64,000 nt of DNA, taken from assembly GCF_003660455.1 (NCBI RefSeq), contig NZ_QZVR01000022.1:1-64000 (forward strand), written 5' to 3'. This document shows, in pieces, positions 56,122-63,595 of this stretch (within the stretch, counting starts at the first letter, position 1; the number at the start of each line of letters is the position of its first letter). This DNA is from Nocardioides ferulae (GTDB lineage Bacteria > Actinomycetota > Actinomycetes > Propionibacteriales > Nocardioidaceae). The notes under the pieces were generated by a model. The model was given only the letters and a program-made list of their open reading frames with translations, was not told where the DNA came from and did not search any database. Made by a program: the position numbers and the translations under genes.

Positions 56122-57086
56122 CGGGTGAAGACGACCTTGCCGAACAGGTCACCGCTCGCCATCGCGGCGAAGCCGTCGGCGGCGTCGGTCATCGGCAGGG
56201 TGCGGTCGACGAGCGGGCGGGTGCCGGTGGCGTCGAGCATGGTGACCAGCGAGGCCAGCTCGGCGCGGGTGCCCATGGTCGAGCCGATCACCCGCAGCTG
56301 CAGGAAGAAGATGCGGGTCAGCTCGGCGTCGTCGAGCTTGGGGCCCGAGGTCGTTCCGGAGATCACGATCGCGCCGCCGGGACGCAGCGAGCGCACCGAG
56401 TGCGACCAGGTGGCGCGGCCCACGGTCTCCATGACCGCGTCGACCTTCACCGGCAACCGGGCGCCGGACTCGAAGACCTCGTGGGCGCCGATCTCGAGGG
56501 CACGCGCACGCTTGGCCTCGTCGCGGCTGGTGGCGAGCACCCGCAGCCCTCCGGCCCGGGCGAGGATGATCAGGGCGGTCGCGACGCCGCCGCCGGCGCC
56601 CTGCACCAGCACCGTGTCACCGGCCTTGAGCTGGCCCTGGGTGAACAGCATCCGATAGGCGGTCAGCCAGGCGGTGGGCAGGCAGGCCGCCTCCTCGAAC
56701 GAGAGCGAGGCCGGCTTCGGCACGACGTTGCGGCGCGGCACGGCGACCCGGTCGGCGAAGGTGCCCTGGAACCGCTCGGAGAGCAGCGACCGCTTCGGGT
56801 CTAGCGTCTCGTCGCCGACCCAGGAGGGGTCGCTGACCACCGCGTGCACCACGACCTCGTTGCCGTCCTCGTCGAGGCCGGCGGCGTCGCAGCCGAGGAT
56901 CATCGGCAGCGACTCCTCGCGCAGCCCCACCCCCCGCAGCGACCACAGGTCGTGGTGGTTCAGCGACGCGGCCTTCACGGTGACCGTGGTCCACCCGTCG
57001 GGGACCTCCGGGTCGGGCCGCTCCCCCACCACCAGGGCGGACAGCGGGTCGTCGGACGAGAGCCTGTCGGCGTACACGGCGAACAT
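56118..57086 (-). CDS. Zinc-free MDR oxidoreductase (quinone reductase type)
   Basis: 322 aa. Medium-chain dehydrogenase/reductase fold: N-terminal catalytic domain VTVKAASLNHHDLWSLRGVG, then cofactor motif VLVQGAGGGVATALIILARA and a C-terminal PLVDRTLPMTDAADGFAAM substrate segment. It has GCDAAG and the NHHD segment but not the full set of Cys ligands for a structural zinc, so a quinone oxidoreductase-like enzyme is most likely. TAGGTT 6 nt before the ATG suggests a leaderless mRNA, separate from the malic enzyme gene. Confidence 0.88.
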   Translation of the reverse strand: MFAVYADRLSSDDPLSALVVGERPDPEVPDGWTTVTVKAASLNHHDLWSLRGVGLREESLPMILGCDAAGLDEDGNEVVVHAVVSDPSWVGDETLDPKRSLLSERFQGTFADRVAVPRRNVVPKPASLSFEEAACLPTAWLTAYRMLFTQGQLKAGDTVLVQGAGGGVATALIILARAGGLRVLATSRDEAKRARALEIGAHEVFESGARLPVKVDAVMETVGRATWSHSVRSLRPGGAIVISGTTSGPKLDDAELTRIFFLQLRVIGSTMGTRAELASLVTMLDATGTRPLVDRTLPMTDAADGFAAMASGDLFGKVVFTR

Positions 57087-57092
57087 AGGGCG

Positions 57093-57098
57093 AACCTA
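57093..57098 (-). promoter_or_regulatory. Candidate -10 box (TAGGTT), leaderless start
   Basis: On the minus strand TAGGTT lies 6 nt before the ATG of the MDR gene at 57086, immediately after the malic enzyme hairpin. Confidence 0.45.
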
Positions 57099-57099
57099 C

Positions 57100-57131
57100 C
57101 GGGACGCCGAACTCCCCCGGCGTGCGTCCCG
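57100..57131 (-). terminator. Hairpin directly after the malic enzyme stop
   Basis: CGGGACGC (57100-57107) pairs with GCGTCCCG (57124-57131); inside it GCCG pairs with CGGC. It begins at the base after the stop codon and precedes the -10 box of the MDR gene. Confidence 0.65.
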
Positions 57132-58331
57132 CTATCTGCGCGCGACGCCGTCGCGACGGGCTGCCTCGGCGACCGCCGCGCTCACCGCCGGGCCGACCCG
57201 AGGGTCGAACGGCGAGGGGATCACGAAGTCCTCGGCGAGCTCGTCGCCCACGAGCCCGGCCAGCGCCTCGGCGGCCGCGAGCTTCATGCCCTCGGTGATC
57301 GCCGTGGCGTGCACGTCGAAGGCCCCACGGAAGATGCCGGGGAAGGCCAGCACGTTGTTGATCTGGTTCGGGAAGTCGGAGCGGCCGGTGGCGACCACCC
57401 GGGCGTGCCGGTGCGCCACCTCGGGATGCACCTCGGGGTTGGGGTTGGCCATCGCGAAGATGATGGCGTCCGGCGCCATCCGCGCGACGTCCTCCTCGGG
57501 GACCGTGCCGCCCGAGACGCCGAGATAGACGTCGGCCCCGTCGAGGGCCTCCGAGAGCGTGCCGCTGCGGCCGCTCTTGTCGGCGGTGATCGCGGCCAGC
57601 GCGCGCTTGACCGGGGTCAGGTCGTGGCGCCCGGAGTGCACGACGCCCTTGCGGTCGGTGACCGCGAGGTCCTGGATGCCGGCCTCCAACAGGATCTTCG
57701 CGATCGCCACGCCTGCGGCGCCGGCGCCGGAGATGACCACCCTGGTCGACTCGTGGCTGCGCCCGGTGAGGCGCAGCGCGTTCTCGAGCGCGGCCAGCGC
57801 GACCACCGCGGTGCCGTGCTGGTCGTCGTGGAAGACGGGGATGTCGAGGCGCTCCTTGAGCCGGTCCTCGATCTCGAAGCACCGGGGAGCGGAGATGTCC
57901 TCCAGGTTGATGCCGCCGAAGCTGGGCGCCAGCCGGGCGACGGTCTCGATGATCTCCTCGACGTCGGTGGTGTCGAGGCAGATCGGGACGGCGTCGACGC
58001 CGCCGAACTGCTTGAACAGCACCGCCTTGCCCTCCATGACCGGCATCGCCGCGGCGGGACCGATGTCGCCGAGGCCGAGCACGGCGGTCCCGTCGGTCAC
58101 CACCGCGACGGTGTTGGGCACCCAGGTGTAGTGCTGGGTGAGCGCGGGGTCCTCGGCGATCGCCTCGCACACGCGGGCCACCCCCGGGGTGTAGGCCAGC
58201 GAGAGGTGATCCCGGTCGGCCACCGAGACGGTGGCGACCGTCTCCATCTTCCCGCCGACGTGCAGGTCGAACACGGGGTCTCCGGCGTGCGGGTGCTCCG
58301 GTGCGGGGTCGTTGCTCGGTGCTGCAGGCAT
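57132..58331 (-). CDS. NAD(P)-dependent malic enzyme
   Basis: About 399 aa from MPAAPSNDPAPEHPHAG; the frame extends 37 codons further but without coding character. Converts malate to pyruvate and CO2. Seen: SLAYTPGVARVCEAIAEDP with the catalytic Tyr, GTAVLGLGDIGPAAAMPVME with the catalytic Lys just after it, the metal-binding FEIEDRL and FHDDQHGTAVVAL (Glu, Asp, Asp), the Rossmann motif VISGAGAAGVAIAKILL and ANPNPEV. It is the short bacterial form without the phosphotransacetylase domain. Cofactor preference cannot be decided. Confidence 0.93.
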   Translation of the reverse strand: MPAAPSNDPAPEHPHAGDPVFDLHVGGKMETVATVSVADRDHLSLAYTPGVARVCEAIAEDPALTQHYTWVPNTVAVVTDGTAVLGLGDIGPAAAMPVMEGKAVLFKQFGGVDAVPICLDTTDVEEIIETVARLAPSFGGINLEDISAPRCFEIEDRLKERLDIPVFHDDQHGTAVVALAALENALRLTGRSHESTRVVISGAGAAGVAIAKILLEAGIQDLAVTDRKGVVHSGRHDLTPVKRALAAITADKSGRSGTLSEALDGADVYLGVSGGTVPEEDVARMAPDAIIFAMANPNPEVHPEVAHRHARVVATGRSDFPNQINNVLAFPGIFRGAFDVHATAITEGMKLAAAEALAGLVGDELAEDFVIPSPFDPRVGPAVSAAVAEAARRDGVARR

Positions 58332-58497
58332 GTGTGTGTCGAACTCTCCAGGCGCGGGGCCGTACTCGAAGGACCGGTGGTGGGGCCCGGCTCGACGCGG
58401 AAGGGTGTGCCGCGGAACCGTCGGGTCGGGGGTTGCCGTCACCGCAGTCTTTCACAGCGGTCACGACGCCGGTGGTGGCGTCCGGCAGTGCGGTGGG

Positions 58498-58866
58498 TCA
58501 CAGCAGCCGCGGGCGGGGCCAGATCCTGGCGAGCACCACGGCGACCACGTCGGCGTCCGGCACGGGGCCACGGTGCCGCGAGTCGACCCCGGCCTCGGGC
58601 TGGTCGCTGAGCAGCCACCAGCCCACGGCGCCGCTGCGCGTCGTACGCCGTTCGGTGGCGCGCTTGACGGCCACGGTGCCGTCGGCGAACCGCGCCACCA
58701 CGAGACGGCCGGGTCGCACCCGCGGCCGGTATCGGACCAGCAGCCGGTCACCGGGGCGCAGCGTCGGGCGCATCGACTCGCCCCGCACCCTCGCGAGGCC
58801 GAGCACGGGGCCCGCTGCGCCCACCCTGCGGACGGACCGGATCGCACCTCGTCCTCGCTCGGTCAC
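58498..58866 (-). CDS. sodX: Nickel superoxide dismutase maturation protease SodX
   Basis: 122 aa S26-type peptidase. VRGESMRPTLRPGDRLLV supplies the nucleophile Ser31, and TVAVKRATER supplies the general base Lys68; WWLLSDQPEAGVDSRHRGPV is the later signal-peptidase segment. It has no membrane helix, which fits the cytoplasmic processing of SodN by removing its N-terminal propeptide. GTG start, 81 nt from the divergent sodN gene. Confidence 0.93.
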   Translation of the reverse strand: MTERGRGAIRSVRRVGAAGPVLGLARVRGESMRPTLRPGDRLLVRYRPRVRPGRLVVARFADGTVAVKRATERRTTRSGAVGWWLLSDQPEAGVDSRHRGPVPDADVVAVVLARIWPRPRLL

Positions 58867-58908
58867 CCGAGTAGTGTCGCAGTGCTGCCAGTCCGATCAG
58901 CAACGAGC

Positions 58909-58921
58909 TGAACGACGTTCA
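58909..58921. promoter_or_regulatory. Palindrome in the sodN-sodX intergenic region
   Basis: TGAACGACGTTCA has 6-nt arms around a central A, 26 nt before the sodN ATG and 42 nt before the sodX start. It may be an operator shared by both genes. It does not fit the Nur box well, so the regulator is unknown. A chance occurrence is possible. Confidence 0.4.
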
Positions 58922-58947
58922 CGACAACCGAAGACGAGAGGACACGC

Positions 58948-59352
58948 ATGTTCGCGCGACTGTTCGCACCCACTGTCGAGGTCTCCGCCCACTGCGACCT
59001 GCCCTGCGGCGTCTACGACCCGGCCCAGGCCCGGATCGAGGCCGAGTCGATCAAGGCGATCATCGCCAAGGTCGCGGACAACGACGACCCCGACTTCCGC
59101 ACCCGCGCCACGCTCATCAAGGAGCAGCGCTCCGAGCTGGTCAAGCACCACCTGTGGGTGCTCTGGACCGACTACTTCAAGCCTCCGCACTTCGAGAAGT
59201 ACCCCCAGCTGCACCAGCTGTTCAACGAGGCGACCAAGCTCGCCGGCGGTGGCGGCGGCACCAAGGCCGTCTTCGACGCCGAGGTCGCCGACCAGCTGCT
59301 CGCCAAGATCGACGAGATCGCGGAGATCTTCTGGGAGACGAAGAAGGGATGA
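58948..59352 (+). CDS. sodN: Nickel superoxide dismutase
   Basis: 134 aa. A 14-residue propeptide MFARLFAPTVEVSA precedes the nickel hook HCDLPCGVYDPAQ: His15, Cys16 and Cys20 become the Ni ligands after SodX cleavage frees the N-terminus. The rest is the four-helix bundle (IEAESIKAIIAKVADNDDPD, KHHLWVLWTDYFKP). GAGAGGA lies upstream of the ATG. Its stop codon is inside the long terminator stem, so the last codons (TKKG) are dictated by the hairpin sequence as well. Confidence 0.97.
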   Translation: MFARLFAPTVEVSAHCDLPCGVYDPAQARIEAESIKAIIAKVADNDDPDFRTRATLIKEQRSELVKHHLWVLWTDYFKPPHFEKYPQLHQLFNEATKLAGGGGGTKAVFDAEVADQLLAKIDEIAEIFWETKKG

Positions 59353-59374
59353 CTTCGTCATCCCTTCTTCGTCT
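59336..59374 (+). terminator. Long hairpin terminator overlapping the sodN stop codon
   Basis: Perfect 17-bp inverted repeat, left arm 59336-59352 and right arm 59358-59374, with the 5-nt loop CTTCG. The stop TGA (59350-59352) is the last part of the left arm. It is the strongest hairpin in this part of the window. Confidence 0.9.
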
Positions 59375-59512
59375 GTAAGCCTGGTCGGATCCACCTGGTG
59401 ACCGCGAGGCTCAGCAGTCGCGCATCACCGCAGCGACCAGGTCGAGACGGGTCACAAGCCCTTCTTGGTCTGTGACAACCGGCCGGGTCACCCGGTGACC
59501 GCGAGGCCCAGC
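59362..59512. repeat. Imperfect direct repeat, 97-nt period, downstream of sodN
   Basis: The 54 nt at 59362-59415 and at 59459-59512 align without gaps: both begin CCCTTCTT-GTCTGT and both end GGTGACCGCGAGGC-CAGC, with a divergent centre. The first copy contains the right arm of the sodN terminator; the second is also flanked by a small stem GTCACA / TGTGAC. No gene is seen between 59353 and 59712; besides this repeat and the following hairpin nothing else was recognised there. Confidence 0.55.
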
Positions 59513-59561
59513 TGTAGGGCCCGGTCGGGTCCACCTGCCGGAGACCCGGGAACCACCTGTC

Positions 59562-59601
59562 CCCCAGCGCCGTCCACTCCTCGGAGCGGGCGGCGCTGGG
59601 G
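59562..59601. other. Inverted repeat in the gene-free stretch before rsbW
   Basis: CCCCAGCGCC (59562-59571) and GGCGCTGGGG (59592-59601) form a perfect 10-bp stem with a 20-nt loop. It could be a second terminator of the sodN region or a regulatory structure ahead of the anti-sigma factor gene. Confidence 0.45.
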
Positions 59602-59712
59602 CATTTCGGCGTGGCTCTCCCCAGGTTCCTCAGTCCCGCCCCCGCGGGCTCGACCCGCGACTAGGGTCTGGGGAGGCATCGGGGGATGGACACGCGGACG
59701 AAGGAACGACAC

Positions 59713-60135
59713 ATGGTGACCGGACAGGTGAGCGCGACGACGGAGGAGCACGCGGACGTGGAGCTGCGGCTGCCCGCCGACAACGCCTACGTGTCCGTGC
59801 TGCGCACGACGACGGCCGGGCTGGCCGCGCGGCTCGACTTCACCATCGACGACATCGAGGACCTGCGGATCGCCGTGGGCGAGGCCTGCGCGATGATCCT
59901 GCCGCAGGCCGACTCCGGCTCCGACCTGCGCGCCTGGTTCCACCTGCAGCCGGGCCGACTGATCATCACCGTGGGCGTCGAGGCCGCCGCGGCCGTCGCC
60001 CCCGACTACGACAGCTTCGCCTGGCAGGTGCTGACCACGCTCGCCACCAGCGCGGAGGTCGACGTCCGGCACGGCCTGATCGCGGTGTCGATGAGCATGG
60101 AGTCCTCGGCACTCTCCTTCGGGGGCGGCAGCTGA
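59713..60135 (+). CDS. RsbW-like anti-sigma factor (serine kinase fold)
   Basis: 140 aa from the ATG at 59713 (AAGGA 7 nt upstream), nine codons inside the longest frame. GHKL-type fold: helical N-terminus LRLPADNAYVSVLRTTTAGL, then FTIDDIEDLRIAVGEACAMI, the N box where the usual E-x3-N reads GEACAMIL, so the Asn is replaced by Met. The C-terminal half is beta strands with short loops and no clear G1 motif. It may bind the sigma factor without kinase activity. One nucleotide separates its stop from the sigma factor start, a typical pair. Confidence 0.85.
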   Translation: MVTGQVSATTEEHADVELRLPADNAYVSVLRTTTAGLAARLDFTIDDIEDLRIAVGEACAMILPQADSGSDLRAWFHLQPGRLIITVGVEAAAAVAPDYDSFAWQVLTTLATSAEVDVRHGLIAVSMSMESSALSFGGGS

Positions 60136-60136
60136 C

Positions 60137-60961
60137 ATGACCGATCAGGCTCTCTCGGGAGTGCAGCATCCCCCGGACACGGTGCCCGGCACCGCAGGTG
60201 ACGCGACCCGCCGGCGCAGCGCCGAGCTCTTCGCACAGCTGCGGGCAGCCGGCGCCGACGAGGCGGCCCGCGAGACGGCGCGCGAGGCGCTGGTCCACCT
60301 GCACCTGCCGCTGGTCGAGCACTGCGCCCGACGGTTCCGCAACCGCGGCGAGCCGTTCGAGGACCTGGTCCAGGTCGGCACGATCGGGCTGATCAAGTCA
60401 GTCGACCGGTTCGACTCCGACCGGGGCGTCGAGTTCTCCACCTACGCGACCCCGACGATCATCGGCGAGATCAAGCGCTACTTCCGCGACAAGGGTTGGG
60501 CCATCCGGGTGCCCCGCCGGCTCCAGGAGCTGCGCATGCAGATCGCCACGGCCGGAGCCGAGCTGACCCAGAGCCTGGGCCGCTCCCCCACGCCGCGCGA
60601 GCTGGCCGAGGCCGTGGGCTGCACCGTCGAGGAGATCGTCGAGGGCATCGAGAGCAGCAACGCCTACTCGACGTTGTCGCTCGACGCCAGCGACGACAGC
60701 GAGGGCGGGGCCGCCTCCATGCTCGACGCGATCGGGGTCGACGACGCCAACCTCGAGCACGTCGAGATCCGTGAGTCGATCAAGCCGCTGCTCGACCGGC
60801 TGGACGCGCGCGAGAAGAGGATCCTGCTGCTCCGGTTCTTCAAGAACATGACGCAGTCCCAGATCGCCGAGGAGATCGGGGTGTCCCAGATGCACGTCTC
60901 CCGGCTGCTCAACCGCACACTGGTGCAGCTGCGCTCCTCGCTCGAGGAGTCCGCGCACTGA
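60137..60961 (+). CDS. SigB/SigF-type alternative sigma factor
   Basis: 274 aa with all three sigma-70 regions of the B/F/G group. Region 2: FEDLVQVGTIGLIKSVDRFD and FSTYATPTIIGEIKRYFRDK; region 3: GWAIRVPRRLQELRMQI with SLGRSPTPRELAEAVG; region 4: LDAREKRILLLRFFKNMTQS and IAEEIGVSQMHVSRLLNRTL, the helix-turn-helix. Such factors control stress, light or development in actinobacteria. It is cotranscribed with the RsbW-like gene. The STAS protein at 20615 is a possible, but unlinked, antagonist. Confidence 0.93.
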   Translation: MTDQALSGVQHPPDTVPGTAGDATRRRSAELFAQLRAAGADEAARETAREALVHLHLPLVEHCARRFRNRGEPFEDLVQVGTIGLIKSVDRFDSDRGVEFSTYATPTIIGEIKRYFRDKGWAIRVPRRLQELRMQIATAGAELTQSLGRSPTPRELAEAVGCTVEEIVEGIESSNAYSTLSLDASDDSEGGAASMLDAIGVDDANLEHVEIRESIKPLLDRLDAREKRILLLRFFKNMTQSQIAEEIGVSQMHVSRLLNRTLVQLRSSLEESAH

Positions 60962-60964
60962 CGG

Positions 60965-61384
60965 TCAGTCGTCCCTGGTCAGGGTCTCGATGCTGCGTGG
61001 GTGCAGCACCCCGACCAGGGTGATGGCCGCCACCGCGAGCAGGGCGAGCGCGACGGGCCAGAGGCCGCGGAAGCTCCAGGCCAGGAGCAGGCCGAAGAGC
61101 TGGAACATCACCGCGGGGCCGCGCGACCATCCCCGGCCGCGGCGCAGGCCCCAGGCCACCAGCAGCGCCGCGCCGCCGAAGATCGCGAAGAAGGCGGCCG
61201 TGGTGGCCCCCATCGTCAGCCTCTCGGAGGACAGGTTGGCCAGTTCGGCGACGGCGAGGAGCAGCAGGACCAGCCCCTCGACGGCGGTCAGCGAGGCCGC
61301 GACGATCAGCGGCGGCGGCACCTGACCCGCCTGGTCACCGAGGTCCGGCCCCGGCTCGGAGCCACGGCCACGTGCGATACTCAC
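60965..61384 (-). CDS. Small membrane protein, function unknown
   Basis: 139 aa with four predicted membrane helices: LIVAASLTAVEGLVLLLLAV, AAFFAIFGGAALLVAWGLRR, a short one with FQLFGLLLAWSF, and PVALALLAVAAITLVGVL. No family recognised beyond a general resemblance to small actinobacterial integral membrane proteins of the whiB1 neighbourhood. GTG start. Convergent with the sigma factor gene with 3 nt between the stops. Confidence 0.72.
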   Translation of the reverse strand: MSIARGRGSEPGPDLGDQAGQVPPPLIVAASLTAVEGLVLLLLAVAELANLSSERLTMGATTAAFFAIFGGAALLVAWGLRRGRGWSRGPAVMFQLFGLLLAWSFRGLWPVALALLAVAAITLVGVLHPRSIETLTRDD

Positions 61385-61679
61385 GAGTCAGGAGCCTACG
61401 GCCGGGCTGCCGGTGGGGGGTGGGGGCACCCCCACCGGGTGTCTGTCCTGGAAACAATTCGGAAACCCCTGTGATGAACGAGACCCCCCAGAAGAACCCG
61501 CAAAGGCTTGTCTGGGAGAGGTTCAGTCGGCAGGCTAGACCGTGCGCTCGTGAAGACGTTCACATCATCATGCTCGTGGACCAGGCTCAACCACCCGTAC
61601 GCCGCACATGCCGACGAGCGACCGCAGGCCAGAGACCCTGGCCTGCACGCACGCTTGAGGAAAGAGGGATCTCCCAGCC
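61385..61679 (+). promoter_or_regulatory. Leader/promoter region of whiB1 with a hairpin
   Basis: 295 nt without a gene. A perfect 9-bp inverted repeat GCAGGCCAG / CTGGCCTGC (61624-61632 and 61638-61646, loop AGACC) lies 33 nt before the whiB1 ATG, then the purine-rich GAGGAAAGAGGGA ribosome site. The first half, around 61440-61475, is AT-richer and may hold the promoter. No CRP-type palindrome was found. Confidence 0.45.
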
Positions 61680-61931
61680 ATGGATTGGCGCCACCGTTCT
61701 GCCTGCCTCGACGAGGACCCGGAACTCTTCTTCCCGATCGGGAACACCGGTCCTGCCATCCTCCAGATCGAGGAGGCCAAGCAGGTGTGCCGTCGTTGCG
61801 ACGTCCGCGAGCAGTGCCTCGCCTGGGCGCTCGAGGCGGGCCAGGACCACGGCGTCTGGGGAGGTCTCAGCGAGGACGAGCGGCGCGCGTTGAAGCGCCG
61901 CAACGCCCGGGCGCGGGTGCGCACCGCCTGA
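61680..61931 (+). CDS. whiB1: WhiB1/WblE iron-sulfur transcription factor
   Basis: 83 aa, nearly identical in plan to mycobacterial WhiB1: MDWRHRSACLDEDPELFFPI, four cluster ligands Cys9, Cys37, Cys40 and Cys46 (CRRCDVREQC), the GVWGG turn and the basic RRALKRRNARARVR tail. It carries a [4Fe-4S] cluster reactive to nitric oxide and binds the principal sigma factor; essential in mycobacteria. Convergent with pdtaS, the same neighbours as Rv3219-Rv3220c. Confidence 0.96.
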   Translation: MDWRHRSACLDEDPELFFPIGNTGPAILQIEEAKQVCRRCDVREQCLAWALEAGQDHGVWGGLSEDERRALKRRNARARVRTA

Positions 61932-62019
61932 CCGAGCGGCGACCTGCCTGCCGCGGCGCGGCGTCGCGATGCCGGCGGTCGGCGACGTCTCCCGACTCCA
62001 GGACCCTCCCGGGGGAGCC

Positions 62020-63495
62020 TCACTCCAGCGGGATGTCGACGATCGCGCACGCTCCGGACCCGTTCGGTGCGGGTCCGATCTCGAGCTGACCGCCGAGCTC
62101 GGACTCCACGAGCGTGCGGACGATCGAGAGCCCGAGGTTCGTGGAGCCGTCGAGGTCGAAGCCGGCCGGCAGTCCGCGGCCGTCGTCGACCACCGAGAAC
62201 CGCAGCCGACCGGTCGGCTGCCGCACGCTGACGCTGATCGAGCCCGTCGCCTGCTCGTCGGCGGGGTCGTAGCCGTGCTCGACCGCGTTCTGCAGCAACT
62301 CGGTGAGCACCATCGCCAACGCGGTGGCGGCCTCGGAGGGCAGGCGCCCGAAGTCGCCCTCACGGCTCACCCGCACCCGGCCGCCCACGGCGCCGACCTC
62401 GGTCACCATCGAGCCCAGCCGGTCGGCGATCTCGTCGAAGTCGACGATCTCCTCGACGGCCTGGCTGAGCATCTCGTGCACGATCGCGATCGAGCCGACC
62501 CGGCGCACCGCCTCCTCGAGCGCGGTCTTCGCGGTGGTCGAGTCGATCCGCCGCGCCTGGAGCCGCAACAGTGCCGCGACCGTCTGCAGGTTGTTCTTCA
62601 CCCGGTGGTGGATCTCGCGGATGGTGGCGTCCTTGGTGACCAGCTCCCGGTCGCGCCGCCGCAGGTCGGTGACGTCGCGCAGCAGCACCAGCGCCCCGAT
62701 GTGGTCGCCGTGCGGCCGCAGCGGGATCGAGCGCACGATCAACGAGACCCCGTCGGTGCCGATCTCGGTGTCCCGATGGGCGCGCCCGTTCAGGACCGCG
62801 CTCAGCGTCTCCTCGTCGGGCCGCCGACGCGGTGGCACCAGCTCGCGGGTGAGCTCGGCCAGGGCCAGGCCCGCCAGGTCGCCGGAGAGACCGAGCCGGC
62901 GGTACACCGACTGGGCGTTCGGGCTGGCGTAGACCACCCTGCCCGCGGCGTCGACGCGGAGGAAGCCGTCGCCGACCCGCGGCGAGTCGGCGTGGTCGCT
63001 GCGCTGCCCGGCGGAGGGGAAGTGGCCGCCGGCGATCATCTGGGTCAGGTCCGAGGCGGTCTGCAGGTAGGAGAGCTCCAGCCGGCTCGGCGTCCGCACG
63101 CCCAGCAGGTTCGTGTTGCGCGCCACCACTGCGATCACCCGGCCGGCGCGGCGTACCGGGATGGTCTCGACCCGCACCGGGACGTCGTCGCGCCACTCCG
63201 GGTCGCCCTCCCGGACCAGCCGTCCCTGCGCATGGGCGGCGTCCAGCATCGGGCGGCGGCCGACGGGGACGAACGTGCCGATCACGTCGTCGACGTAGGA
63301 GGTGGGCGCCGTCGTCGGGCGCATCTGCCCGGCCGCCCAGAAGCCGGACCCCTCCCGGTCGGGCAGCCACAGCACCAGGTCGGCGAAGGAGAGGTCCGCG
63401 ACGATCTGCCAGTCGGCCATCAACAGCTGCAGCCAGGCCACGTCGTCCTCGTCGAGGTCCGTGTGGCTGCGGACCAGCTCGCTGAGGGACGGCAC
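62020..63495 (-). CDS. pdtaS: PdtaS-type cytosolic histidine kinase
   Basis: About 491 aa from the GTG at 63495. N-terminal GAF-like domain (about 1-150; ADLSFADLVLWLPDREGSGF), a PAS domain (about 190-280), a HisKA_2 dimerisation motif IREIHHRVKNNLQTVAALLR with His296/His297, and HATPase LTELLQNAVEHGYDPADEQA and VVDDGRGLPAGFDL. In mycobacteria PdtaS signals to the antiterminator PdtaR, and binds cyclic di-GMP or senses copper/NO. PdtaR is not in the window. TAGGCT 7 nt upstream of the start suggests a leaderless mRNA; the longer frame upstream overlaps the divergent DUF2785 gene and is rejected. Confidence 0.94.
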   Translation of the reverse strand: MPSLSELVRSHTDLDEDDVAWLQLLMADWQIVADLSFADLVLWLPDREGSGFWAAGQMRPTTAPTSYVDDVIGTFVPVGRRPMLDAAHAQGRLVREGDPEWRDDVPVRVETIPVRRAGRVIAVVARNTNLLGVRTPSRLELSYLQTASDLTQMIAGGHFPSAGQRSDHADSPRVGDGFLRVDAAGRVVYASPNAQSVYRRLGLSGDLAGLALAELTRELVPPRRRPDEETLSAVLNGRAHRDTEIGTDGVSLIVRSIPLRPHGDHIGALVLLRDVTDLRRRDRELVTKDATIREIHHRVKNNLQTVAALLRLQARRIDSTTAKTALEEAVRRVGSIAIVHEMLSQAVEEIVDFDEIADRLGSMVTEVGAVGGRVRVSREGDFGRLPSEAATALAMVLTELLQNAVEHGYDPADEQATGSISVSVRQPTGRLRFSVVDDGRGLPAGFDLDGSTNLGLSIVRTLVESELGGQLEIGPAPNGSGACAIVDIPLE

Positions 63496-63502
63496 GAGCG
63501 GC

Positions 63503-63508
63503 AGCCTA
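63503..63508 (-). promoter_or_regulatory. Candidate -10 box (TAGGCT) for pdtaS, leaderless start
   Basis: On the minus strand TAGGCT is followed by 7 nt and the GTG of pdtaS at 63495. Confidence 0.45.
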
Positions 63509-63595
63509 GTGCCGACCAGCCGGGCGTCGGCCTCGGGACGGCCGACCAACGGACCCCGTGGCCCACCCCCGGCCGGCTTTGGCAGGATGACCCCC

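Noticed and set aside
58909..58921. LexA or Nur box at sodN
   Set aside because: The palindrome lacks the TCGAAC/GTTCGA arms of the SOS box and the TTGCA-type arms of Nur, so it is left as an unassigned operator candidate.
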